From Parapedobacter flavus (GTDB lineage: Bacteria > Bacteroidota > Bacteroidia > Sphingobacteriales > Sphingobacteriaceae), in contig NZ_JAYKZZ010000001.1 of assembly GCF_035818675.1 (NCBI RefSeq), forward strand, positions 124,001-188,000: a stretch of 64,000 nucleotides of DNA. Direction: 5' to 3'. The translations under genes and the position numbers were made by a program. Under the pieces are notes generated by a model that worked only from the letters and a program-made list of their open reading frames with translations, was not told the origin of the DNA and ran no database searches. Shown in pieces: positions 27,079-34,461 of the stretch. Every line of letters begins with the position of its first letter. Within the stretch, counting starts at the first letter, position 1.

Positions 27079-28077
27079 TCAAGGCAAACCTGTAAATCCA
27101 TCCGGGAACCACTTTATTCCCGCTACGGCACACCCGTGTATTACTTTCCCTCCCGCCGTTGTGGGCTGCAGGTCGTCAACAGGCTCGCCATCGTAACCCG
27201 GCACTAATTGGATAGGCGACGAAGGATCGGCGGGCACGATTCTTAGTTCACTGCAATCGTTGGTGGCCGCTTGGTCGCTGAAGTCCAATACCAGGTATTT
27301 CCCATCCGGGCTCCACCCTGCATCCCATTCATTGAAACGGGAATTGGTGACCTGTTTATGCTCGGCACCTTCCGTAAGTAACAACGTATAAATGTGGTTG
27401 TTGAAGGTGTAGGCTATCGTGGCCCCATCGGGCGAAATGGCAAGGTCGACCGGCACCGTGCTATAATCGGCAAACGTGCGGATTACGTTAGACACGGCTT
27501 GTCCCTCCACAGCAAAGTCGCTTATTTTGGCAATGGCATACCCTACCGGATTTCCCTGGGCATCCAGTGCTTCTGCCGCAATGATCAAATCGTCGCCATC
27601 GGGCGAAAATGCGAAATCCTTGACATGCGGAACCATGGCCAGGCTTTTACCCGTACGGTCCATTAAATGGAAATCTGTACGGAGTAATGGCTCATCGGCC
27701 GATTTTACCAACACCCCCAAGGATTCACTGCCTGGCCTGAAATCCGGGGTTTTTTCAACCGCATAAGGGGCAGTGAAGCTAACGTTGGATTCGACGTCGT
27801 CGAAGCGATGGATATGGATGGTAGACTCGCTTTCAAAGGCGTCATAGTCGAACCATAGGAACATGCTACCGTCGGCAGAGACGTTGTATCCGTACCCTTC
27901 TGAAAAAACCGTCCGTTCGATTTTATCCGCAAAGGAGTACACCATCAGCTCGTCGGCCGAGGGGTACACCAATGTGCCTTTCATCGACGGGTTTTGGCCG
28001 GTATCTCCCCGGTTATCGTCTTTGGTGCACGACATAAAAAAGGCAAAGGCGAGGAACAAAATCAATGACATCCGCAT
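27079..28077 (-). CDS. TolB-like beta-propeller (PD40) lipoprotein
   Basis: 332 residues. A lipoprotein signal (FAFFMSCTKDD, Cys at about 16) is followed by PD40/WD40-like repeats, each marked by SPDG or a close variant: RPGSESLGVLV, SPDGDDLIIAAE, SPDGATIAYTF and WSPDGKYLVLDF. This forms a beta propeller related to the C-terminal domain of TolB, likely facing the periplasm or surface. The role is unknown; such proteins commonly bind other proteins or peptides. It is convergent with the broken gene at 26841, with only 2 nt between them. Confidence 0.85.
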   Translation of the reverse strand: MRMSLILFLAFAFFMSCTKDDNRGDTGQNPSMKGTLVYPSADELMVYSFADKIERTVFSEGYGYNVSADGSMFLWFDYDAFESESTIHIHRFDDVESNVSFTAPYAVEKTPDFRPGSESLGVLVKSADEPLLRTDFHLMDRTGKSLAMVPHVKDFAFSPDGDDLIIAAEALDAQGNPVGYAIAKISDFAVEGQAVSNVIRTFADYSTVPVDLAISPDGATIAYTFNNHIYTLLLTEGAEHKQVTNSRFNEWDAGWSPDGKYLVLDFSDQAATNDCSELRIVPADPSSPIQLVPGYDGEPVDDLQPTTAGGKVIHGCAVAGIKWFPDGFTGLP

Positions 28078-28102
28078 TTCTGTGTTTTTTTAAGAACTGT
28101 TA

Positions 28103-28110
28103 CAAAGATA
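28103..28110 (-). promoter_or_regulatory. Predicted promoter -7 element of the beta-propeller gene
   Basis: On the minus strand TATCTTTG matches TAnnTTTG exactly and lies 25 nt before the ATG at 28077. No good -33 element is visible. The 21-bp repeat array begins about 70 bp further upstream. Confidence 0.4.
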
Positions 28111-28182
28111 CGCAATCCGCCGAACCCGATAAATCCACGGAAACAAGGATTTTTCGTAGTTTGAGGGTGTGGACGCCGGCTG

Positions 28183-29400
28183 CGTAGTACATCATGCCGG
28201 CTACGTAGGGGTTCATGCCGGCTACGTAGGGGTTCGGCGCGTCGGGCTACCCCTAGATCGCGGCTGCCTAGTCCGTAGATGCGCTTATCTAGTATGGGGC
28301 TGCCACAAGTTAACACGTGGAAGCGGCATTGTAGTCCGGGGATGTGGCACCGTAGCCCCGGGAAGCCTTGTCGTAGTCCGGGGATGTGGCAACTTAATAC
28401 GTGGCAGCGGCATCGTAGTCCATGGATGTGGCGTCGTAGCCCCAGGAAGCCTTGTCGTAGTCCGAGGGTGCGGCAAGTTAATACACGGTCGCGGCATCGT
28501 AACCCCGGGAAGCCTTGTCGTAGTCCGGGGATGTGGCAACTTAATACGTGGCAGCGGCATCGTAGTCCATGGATGTGGCGTCGTAGCCCCAGGAAGCCTT
28601 GTCGTAGTCCGAGGGTGCGGCAAGTTAATACACGGTCGCGGCATCGTAACCCCGGGAAGCCTTGACGTAGTCCGGGGATGTGGCAACTTAATACGTGGCA
28701 GCAGCTTCGTAGCCCTAGGAAGCCTTGTCGTAGTCCGAGGGTGCGGCAAGTTAATACCCGGTCGCGGCATCGTAACCCCGGGAAGCCTTGACGTAGTCCG
28801 GGGATGTGGCAACTTAATACGTGGCAGCAGCTTCGTAGCCCTAGGAAGCCTTGTCGTAGTCCGAGGGTGCGGCAAGTTAATACCCGGTCGCGGCATCGTA
28901 ACCCCGGGAAGCCTTGTCGTAGTCCGGGGATGTGGCAACTTAATACGTGGCAGCAGCATCGTAGCCCTAGGAAGCCTTGTCGTAGTCCGAGGGTGCGGCA
29001 AGTTAATACACGGACGCGGCATCGTAGCCCCAGGAAGCCGTGACGTAGTCCGTGGGTGCGGCAAGTTCATACGTGGCAGTAGCATCGTAGCCCCCGGAGG
29101 CCTTGTCGTAGTCCGGGGATGTGGCAACTTAATACGTGGCAGCAGCATCGTAGCCCGAGGAAGCCTTGTCGTATCCATGGATTAGCTTAGCTTAATACAC
29201 GGTCGCGGCATCGTAGCCCCAGGAAGCCTTGTCGTAGTCCGTGGGTGCGGCAAGTTAATACGTGGCAGTAGCATCGTAGCCCCAGGAGGCCTTGTCGTAG
29301 TCCGGGGATGCCGCACCGTACTGCATGGAAGCTGTAACTTAGTGTTGCGGTACGCCAACGTAATACGAGGAAACCGCCGCCTAGTACGAGGAAACGCAGA
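28183..29400. repeat. Array of 58 in-phase 21-bp tandem units
   Basis: From 28183 to 29400 the sequence divides into exactly 58 units of 21 bp with no indel. Positions 3-4 of every unit that I read are TA; most units begin CGTA, and a GG at positions 11-12 is common. Units fall into six main types that repeat in fixed order, giving 126-bp higher-order repeats, with a seventh type inserted in the first two rounds (147 bp, 28372-28665). The first seven and last four units are more diverged, as expected at edges of an array. A degenerate unit also lies at 28155. There are no unique spacers, so this is not a CRISPR. Open frames occur on both strands because 21 is a multiple of three; none has a start signal or recognised domain. 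The remainder of the 1.6-kb gap (29401-29675) holds only the cstA leader. Confidence 0.95.
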
Positions 29401-29584
29401 GAAGTGCTTTCCTTGTTGGGGGTCCGTATCCGTGCCGAACAAAACAAAAAGAACGTTTCATCCTTGGCAGAAGGCCCATGAGTAAGCACTTCGCTGATAA
29501 AGATTATATTTCTGAGAAGCCGACCAATTGATGGCGTTTTAATAATCAAACTCAGGTTATTACTCCCATATCTTTTGAAAATGT

Positions 29585-29592
29585 TATGTTTG
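29585..29592 (+). promoter_or_regulatory. Predicted cstA promoter (-7 element) in a shared leader cassette
   Basis: TATGTTTG matches TAnnTTTG. About 45 nt around it resemble the leader at 42217-42263, which carries the same TATGTTTG. A 10-codon open frame starts at 29626 within the matching segment and ends before cstA. The leader to the cstA ATG is about 75 nt. Confidence 0.45.
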
Positions 29593-29675
29593 AAGTCTGA
29601 AAAAGATGACCATAACAGATAGACCATGAAGGCGATATCCGAAAATCATGACCATTAGCTGATAAAATTAAATAT

Positions 29676-31514
29676 ATGGAATTTCTCAACGGCATCAACG
29701 CCCTCACGCTCGTTTTCGCATCGCTCTTGATCTTCGCGATAGCCTACCGTTTCTACGGCATTTTCATGGCCCACCGGGTACTGCGACTGAACGGCGCGAA
29801 TGCCACCCCAGCGGTTTCGCTGGCCGACGGCCGCGACTACGTGGCTACGGACCGTAACGTGCTGTTCGGCCACCATTTTGCCGCTATCGCGGCAGCGGGT
29901 CCGTTGGTAGGCCCGGTACTCGCCGCGCAGTTCGGCTACCTGCCCGGTGCATTGTGGATCCTCATCGGCTGTGTACTGGGGGGCGGGGTGCATGATATGG
30001 TGGTACTGTTCGCCTCAGTGCGACACAAAGGCCAGAGCTTGGCCACCATCGCCAGCAAGGAGATCGGCCGCACCACAGGTGCCATCGCCGGCGTGGCGGT
30101 GCTATTTATCCTTATCCTGACACTGGCCGGCCTCTCGCTGGCCTGCATCAGCGCCATGAACGAAGCACCTTGGTCGTTGTTCACCGTAATCGCTACCATG
30201 CCCATCGCCATCATCATGGGGCTCATCATGCGCTACCGGGCCGGCAGCGTCACGCTGGCGAGCATTCTGGGTGGCATATTGCTCATCGCAGCCATCATCG
30301 GCGGGCATGGATTGATGGAACACCAGGCTATCGCCAGCTTGTTCCACTGGAATGTCGGAACGATTTCCATCGCTATCGCGGTGTACGGCTTCATCGCTTC
30401 GGTGCTGCCGGTATGGTTATTGTTGGTGCCGCGGGATTACCTGTCGACCTATCTGAAGATCGGTACCATCCTGATGCTTGCCGTGGGGATCGTATTCGTG
30501 CACCCCACGCTGGAAATGCCGGCACTCACGGAATTTGCCGCCGGGGGCGGCCCCATCATCGGCGGGCCGGTGCTGCCGTTCATCTTCATCGTCATCGCCT
30601 GCGGGGCCATCTCGGGCTTCCATGCCATTATCGCCACGGGTACCACACCCAAGATGCTGGGCAACGAGAAGGACATCCTTTTCGTGGGTTACGGAGCCAT
30701 GCTGGTAGAGGGGTTCGTGGCCTTGATGGCACTGATCGCGGCCTGTACGCTGATGCCGGGCGATTACTTTGCAATCAACACGCCCAGCGGCACCTATGAG
30801 GCTTTCTTGGCCGCCAACCCCGGGCTGCACCAGGTGGATCTGCCGCACTTTGTGGAGAAAATCGGCGTGGAACTCCAGGGCCGCACGGGCGGTGCGGTGT
30901 CATTGGCCGTGGGTATGGCCCATATCTTCAACAGCATCCCGTTCATGGACGAGGTGATGGCCTACTGGTATAACTTCGCAATCATGTTTGAGGCGGTGTT
31001 CATCCTCACGGCCATCGATGCCGGTACGCGCGTTGGCAGGTTCTTTTTGCAAGAGATGATCGGAAGTGTGATACCGCGGTTTGCCGACAAAAATTGGGCG
31101 CCGGGTGGTATCATTGCCGGCCTGCTGTTCACTTTCGCCTGGGGTTATCTGGTATATACGGGCAACGTGAGTAGCATCTGGCCACTATTTGGCATCAGCA
31201 ACCAGCTGCTGGCGGCATGCGGGCTGATCGTGTGCACCACGATGCTGATCCGGTTGAACCGGGGCAAATATGCGCTGTGCTCGGCCATACCGGGGGTATT
31301 CATGGCGGTGATCACGTTCTGGGCGGGTTACGCGCAGGTGATGGACATTTACCTGCCCCACGGGCAATACCTGCTGGCTTCACTGGCCGTGCTGGCCATG
31401 GTGCTGATGCTCATCGTGTTCATCGGTGCCTTCCGCAAATGGTCGCAATTGCTGGCTATGCCGGCCGACAAGACCGATGCCTACGGGGAAACGGTGAAGG
31501 AATTGGTGAATTGA
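29676..31514 (+). CDS. cstA: CstA-family carbon starvation/peptide or pyruvate transporter
   Basis: 612 residues, somewhat shorter than E. coli CstA (about 700) but with the family core: NALTLVFASLLIFAIAYRFY at the start, GHHFAAIAAAGPLVGPVLAA at about 68-87, GVHDMVVLF, and the C-terminal FGISNQLLAACGLIV. About 16 membrane helices are predicted by eye. Family members import peptides or pyruvate during carbon limitation. It is expressed alone, between the repeat array and the toxin-antitoxin pair. Its GC content is visibly higher than that of its neighbours, in keeping with a strongly expressed or recently acquired gene. Confidence 0.92.
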   Translation: MEFLNGINALTLVFASLLIFAIAYRFYGIFMAHRVLRLNGANATPAVSLADGRDYVATDRNVLFGHHFAAIAAAGPLVGPVLAAQFGYLPGALWILIGCVLGGGVHDMVVLFASVRHKGQSLATIASKEIGRTTGAIAGVAVLFILILTLAGLSLACISAMNEAPWSLFTVIATMPIAIIMGLIMRYRAGSVTLASILGGILLIAAIIGGHGLMEHQAIASLFHWNVGTISIAIAVYGFIASVLPVWLLLVPRDYLSTYLKIGTILMLAVGIVFVHPTLEMPALTEFAAGGGPIIGGPVLPFIFIVIACGAISGFHAIIATGTTPKMLGNEKDILFVGYGAMLVEGFVALMALIAACTLMPGDYFAINTPSGTYEAFLAANPGLHQVDLPHFVEKIGVELQGRTGGAVSLAVGMAHIFNSIPFMDEVMAYWYNFAIMFEAVFILTAIDAGTRVGRFFLQEMIGSVIPRFADKNWAPGGIIAGLLFTFAWGYLVYTGNVSSIWPLFGISNQLLAACGLIVCTTMLIRLNRGKYALCSAIPGVFMAVITFWAGYAQVMDIYLPHGQYLLASLAVLAMVLMLIVFIGAFRKWSQLLAMPADKTDAYGETVKELVN

Positions 31515-31524
31515 ATTTTTTCGT

Positions 31525-31560
31525 TTTGTAAATAGAATATTTTCACCACCTTTGTAGGTG
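31525..31560 (+). promoter_or_regulatory. Toxin-antitoxin promoter with overlapping operator
   Basis: TTTG at 31525-31528 and CACCTTTG at 31547-31554 (one base off TAnnTTTG) are 18 nt apart. An inverted repeat CACCT-N4-AGGTG spans 31547-31560 and covers the -7 element. It lies 22 nt before the antitoxin start, as expected for autorepression by an Xre-type antitoxin. Confidence 0.5.
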
Positions 31561-31582
31561 ACGGAAATTAATTGCAACACGG

Positions 31583-32005
31583 ATGAGCGCGATAGGTACC
31601 TCAATTAAGAAAGCATTCAAATCACTGAAAACAGAAAGTGATGCGGCTATATTTTTTGCTGCTCGCAACGGAATACCGCCCACGGTGTTCTACCGTTTCG
31701 CCAAGGCATCTCAGCTCGCTGAAAAAGAACTGGCTCGATTAATTAACCTATCCGCCCGTACGGTGGGCAACTACCTCGAACGCCAACAGCCTTTGGCACG
31801 GGTGGAGAGCGAGCATCTGCTTAAACTGATTGCTTTATACGAGAAGGGAGAGGCCTTATTTGGTGGCGTCGGTGAATTTAACCAATGGTTGCGCAAGCCA
31901 TTTTGGAACCGGGATGACCGTCCGGTCGATTGGTTAGATACACCTTCCGGCGTAGACCTTGTTATCGATGAGCTCGACCGCATCGCCCATGGGTATGTTA
32001 TTTAG
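31583..32005 (+). CDS. Xre/MbcA/ParS-family antitoxin
   Basis: 140 residues. The N-terminal half carries an Xre-like helix-turn-helix (about 55-75, ELARLINLSARTVGNYLERQ). The C-terminal half is the MbcA/ParS toxin-binding domain (LLKLIALYEKGEALFGG, then FNQWLRKPFWN and PVDWLDTPSGVDLVIDELDR, with the typical Gly-Val-Asp near the end). It starts 8 nt upstream of the RES-domain toxin, the standard order. It neutralises the toxin and probably binds the inverted repeat at 31547-31560. No frame disruption is seen. Confidence 0.92.
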   Translation: MSAIGTSIKKAFKSLKTESDAAIFFAARNGIPPTVFYRFAKASQLAEKELARLINLSARTVGNYLERQQPLARVESEHLLKLIALYEKGEALFGGVGEFNQWLRKPFWNRDDRPVDWLDTPSGVDLVIDELDRIAHGYVI

Positions 32006-32013
32006 TCTTAGAC

Positions 32014-32475
32014 ATGTTAATATACCGAATAGCCCATAAGCAATACAGCCGAGCACTGTTCGCTCCCGGGTTTGGCGGGCGTTGGAACAGTGAAGGTAAG
32101 AAGGTTATCTATGCAGCCGAATCTATTCCATTAGCTTTTTTGGAAAGCATGCTACGCCGACAAGGCGTCGGTTTTAATCGTGATTTCAATACCATGATTA
32201 TTGAAGTGCCCGACACGCTGCCAGTGAAGACGATTGACGTAGAGCAATTGCCGGATGCTTGGCGCGACTCCTACGATTATCGTATCTGTCAACAGATTGG
32301 TGATGAGTGGTATGATAGTGGCGAAACGCCACTGCTAAAAGTGCCATCTGCGGTACTCCCCGATGCCGCTAATTATGTTATCCACACCGCACACCCCGAC
32401 TATTCACGCATCAAGCTGGTTAACGTCACTACGCTTATTCCTGATCAACGGATAGAGGGGTTGCTGAGAAAGTGA
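32014..32475 (+). CDS. RES-domain toxin (NAD+ phosphorylase/glycohydrolase family)
   Basis: 153 residues, normal for the family. The N-terminal core has the conserved Arg/Tyr/Glu set: LIYRIAHKQYSR, GGRWNSEGKKVIYAAESIPL and ALAFLESM-type helix (here LAFLESML, Glu44). RES toxins, paired with Xre-type antitoxins, degrade NAD+ and halt growth. It follows the antitoxin by 8 nt and appears intact, unlike the other toxin-antitoxin pair 0.9 kb downstream. It may stabilise this region or act in phage defence. Confidence 0.92.
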   Translation: MLIYRIAHKQYSRALFAPGFGGRWNSEGKKVIYAAESIPLAFLESMLRRQGVGFNRDFNTMIIEVPDTLPVKTIDVEQLPDAWRDSYDYRICQQIGDEWYDSGETPLLKVPSAVLPDAANYVIHTAHPDYSRIKLVNVTTLIPDQRIEGLLRK

Positions 32476-32501
32476 TTTTTCACATTAAATTCCTTATGGA
32501 A

Positions 32502-32741
32502 TCAAGTTAACGTGCGGTCGTTTTCCTTACATGCGTCAATCGTTGAGTTATCCAGATGTTGGCTAATCACTTTGTACTGCTGCTTATACTGGATGGGGGT
32601 GCATCCAACAATGCGTCTGAAGTGTCGGAAAAAGTTAGACCGATTACTGAACCCACATTCAAAACAAATCGCTTCCGTAGTATGGCGTTGCGCCTCGATC
32701 AGCATGCGCTTGGCATGGCTAATCCGTACCTCAAATGGAGC
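32502..32741 (-). pseudogene. AraC-family regulator, C-terminal fragment
   Basis: The minus strand is open from a stop at 32745 to 32502. From about 32735 the residues FEVRISHAKRMLIEAQR, then CFECGFSNRSNFFRHFRRI and CTPIQYKQQY are the second helix-turn-helix of AraC/XylS proteins. The first HTH and the sensor domain (about 200 residues) are missing. The break falls exactly where the truncated NTF2-like gene begins on the other strand, so one deletion probably removed both 5' ends and the shared promoter region. Not expected to be functional. Confidence 0.8.
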
Positions 32742-33082
32742 GTTTTAGGGTTGCACTCCTATCTCCGCAAACGTCCGTGCTGGAGGACATGACATCCGAA
32801 GCACTGACTTACGGCCATTCTTCAGGGTTGATGGAAGACCAGGATACGTTTATTCATTCGGTGATTTCTGGAAAATTTAAATTTACGCAGCTCGAATTCA
32901 ATGACCAGACGGTTAATATCGAAGGCAATACGGCCATTGTGAGACACACCCTTTTCGGCCACACGGCCGACGAAGGAAAAGAACCGGCTACGGTTGCCTT
33001 GAGCGTTTTGACGATTTGGCAGAAGGTCAATGGAAAATTGCGTCTGCTTGCCAGGCAATCGGTGCGGAAGGCACCGGTTTAG
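32735..33082 (+). pseudogene. NTF2-like (DUF4440/SnoaL-type) protein lacking its N-terminus
   Basis: 115 residues are open from an ATG at 32735. From about residue 4 the sequence (ALLSPQTSVLEDMTSEALTY, GHSSGLMEDQDTFIHSVISG, TIWQKVNGKLRLLARQSV) matches the nuclear-transport-factor-2-like small-protein family, normally about 140-160 residues with a signal peptide or first helix that is absent here. The start codon lies within the deletion junction shared with the araC fragment. There is no promoter of its own. A shortened product could still be made, but it is most likely a remnant. Confidence 0.65.
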
Positions 33083-33153
33083 CGTCGCCACTTTCGGAAC
33101 CCTACAATCTTCTGGTTTTGCACTTATACGTTCTTTTGTTTTAATTTGTAATT

Positions 33154-33360
33154 ATGGTAATAGAGCGCATTGAAGATGATCGGGTTAAAATTACATCGTC
33201 TGCTGCTGTTGATACATTTGGGTTGCAACGGCTCATTGACTATGTGAATTACTTGGAGGCGACAGCAAAAAGCAAGGCGACGCAAAAGGCCGTAGATCAA
33301 TTGGCCGATGGGGTAAACGCCTCATGGTGGAGCAACAATAAAAATCGGTTTATCAAGTGA
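33154..33360 (+). CDS. VapB-like antitoxin of a PIN toxin pair
   Basis: 68 residues: MVIERIEDDRVKITSSAAVD, then LQRLIDYVNYLEATAKSKAT and a charged C-terminus ending NRFIK. Small size, helical character and a 4-nt overlap with a downstream PIN-domain gene (GTGA at 33357-33360) identify it as the antitoxin of a type II pair. The antitoxin itself looks complete. Its partner toxin is broken, so it is an orphan whose present value is unclear. Confidence 0.65.
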   Translation: MVIERIEDDRVKITSSAAVDTFGLQRLIDYVNYLEATAKSKATQKAVDQLADGVNASWWSNNKNRFIK

Positions 33361-33558
33361 TTTTAATTGTTGATGCCAATATCGTTTTCAGCGGTATATT
33401 GAATACCGATGGAAAGATTGGAGATCTTCTGATTAATTCTGTTGGTTATTTAAAGTTTATTGCACCGGAATATTTGCGTAAAGAAATAAAAAAACACTAC
33501 CTAAACTTTCTAAAATCGTGAAACTGCCTGTGTCACAGATTCAGGAAACTGAGTTTCA
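33357..33558 (+). pseudogene. PIN-domain toxin, frameshifted and truncated
   Basis: From GTG at 33357 the first 54 codons read VILIVDANIVFSGILNTDGK, then FIAPEYLRKEIKKHY, the N-terminal PIN domain with its first acidic metal ligand (Asp6). A stop occurs at 33519-33521. The same protein continues two frames over (LSKIVKLPVSQIQE, from about 33506) until about 33556, where the family resemblance ends. About half of a normal PIN domain, including the later acidic residues, is missing. The frame break maps to about 33506-33512. Confidence 0.7.
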
Positions 33559-33661
33559 AGACGGCACGCTTAAACAGGACATATTTATTCCAGATGGCCA
33601 CATGAACGAGAAGGGATATCGGATTCGGCAACAAGTCATTGAACCGTACCTGATTAAATAA
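33559..33661 (+). pseudogene. C-terminal remnant of an SGNH/GDSL hydrolase
   Basis: In the frame that continues from the broken PIN gene, the last 35 or so residues include FIPDGHMNEKGYRIRQQVIE and end PYLIK. The Asp-x-x-His-Met-Asn-x-x-Gly-Tyr pattern is the C-terminal catalytic Asp/His block of SGNH hydrolases. No other part of such an enzyme is present. A deletion appears to have joined it to the PIN toxin gene. Between 33662 and 33789 I see only AT-rich sequence. Confidence 0.6.
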
Positions 33662-33789
33662 ACTTTTTTTACCCATCATAGCAGTTCCCGTGGCGACGTT
33701 GTGGGCGAATGCCGGCTTGCACTTTGGTCGCTCGATTTTGGTTTAGTCGAAAAAATCGTGATATTAGACCTAATATTAACTAGCTCATT

Positions 33790-34386
33790 TTGGCCAAATA
33801 TCCCCCAATCGACGAAAGTGCCCTGCTTGCTCAGTTGCAGGAGGGCGGTGATTTGGCATTTAGGGTAGTATTCGAACGTTTCTATACGCGGCTGTGTGTG
33901 TTTGCGGATCGATTCGTACATGATCAGGAAGCCAGCAAAGATATTGTCAACGATGTATTTATTAAATTTTGGAAAGCGCCGAAAAAATTCCAACACATAG
34001 ACCATGTACTCGCCAGTCTCTATCTAACTACGAAGCACACGGCATTGAATCACCAGCAACACGTTGTACGTTCCATGAAGAGGGATTTCGCTTATCAGGC
34101 CAAATGCGATGACGATGATACTCACTACTTGACTGAAATCGCCCGTACTGAAATGTTGAATGAATTGCATGCGGCGATTGCAAAGTTGCCCGAAAAAGCA
34201 GGAAAGATTGTCCGTGCAACCTATCTGGAAGGGAAATCCAACCAGGAAGTTGCCGACGAGATGGGGATAAGTATGCAAACGTTGCGCAACCAAAAGAGCC
34301 GGGCATTGGCTATGCTGCGTGGCCGCCTCCCGAAAGATAGCTTCGCGCTGCTTATGGCGGGCATCTTTTTGATAAACCGTTTTTAA
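33790..34386 (+). CDS. ECF RNA polymerase sigma-70 factor
   Basis: 198 residues. The only start fitting the frame is TTG at 33790, since TAG lies three codons earlier. Sigma region 2 is at about 20-85 (AFRVVFERFYTRLCVFADRF, EASKDIVNDVFIKFW), region 4 at about 125-185 (AIAKLPEKAGKIVRATYLEG, then ISMQTLRNQKSRALAML). A hydrophobic C-terminal tail (FALLMAGIFLI) is typical of this SusC-linked subfamily. It is followed by fecR and an STN-type susC, and so should control that operon. Confidence 0.92.
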   Translation: MAKYPPIDESALLAQLQEGGDLAFRVVFERFYTRLCVFADRFVHDQEASKDIVNDVFIKFWKAPKKFQHIDHVLASLYLTTKHTALNHQQHVVRSMKRDFAYQAKCDDDDTHYLTEIARTEMLNELHAAIAKLPEKAGKIVRATYLEGKSNQEVADEMGISMQTLRNQKSRALAMLRGRLPKDSFALLMAGIFLINRF

Positions 34387-34461
34387 TTTCGATTTTTTTT
34401 GAAGATTCTTTGGTACAAAACGTATTTGGTGTTGTATACTAAATAACGACCAATACGAGAG

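Noticed and set aside
28169..29185. A 338-residue repeat protein on the plus strand (and 297 residues on the minus strand)
   Set aside because: Both strands stay open only because the unit is 21 bp; no start signal, ribosome site or recognised fold, and both frames stop in the same degenerate unit.
28183..29400. CRISPR array
   Set aside because: Units abut with no unique spacers and there are no cas genes.
29187..29627. A 146-codon minus-strand frame upstream of cstA
   Set aside because: It runs through the cstA leader and the repeat array and shows no recognisable domain.
32735..33082. Intact small NTF2-like enzyme
   Set aside because: The N-terminal helix and signal are missing and the start codon lies in a deletion junction.
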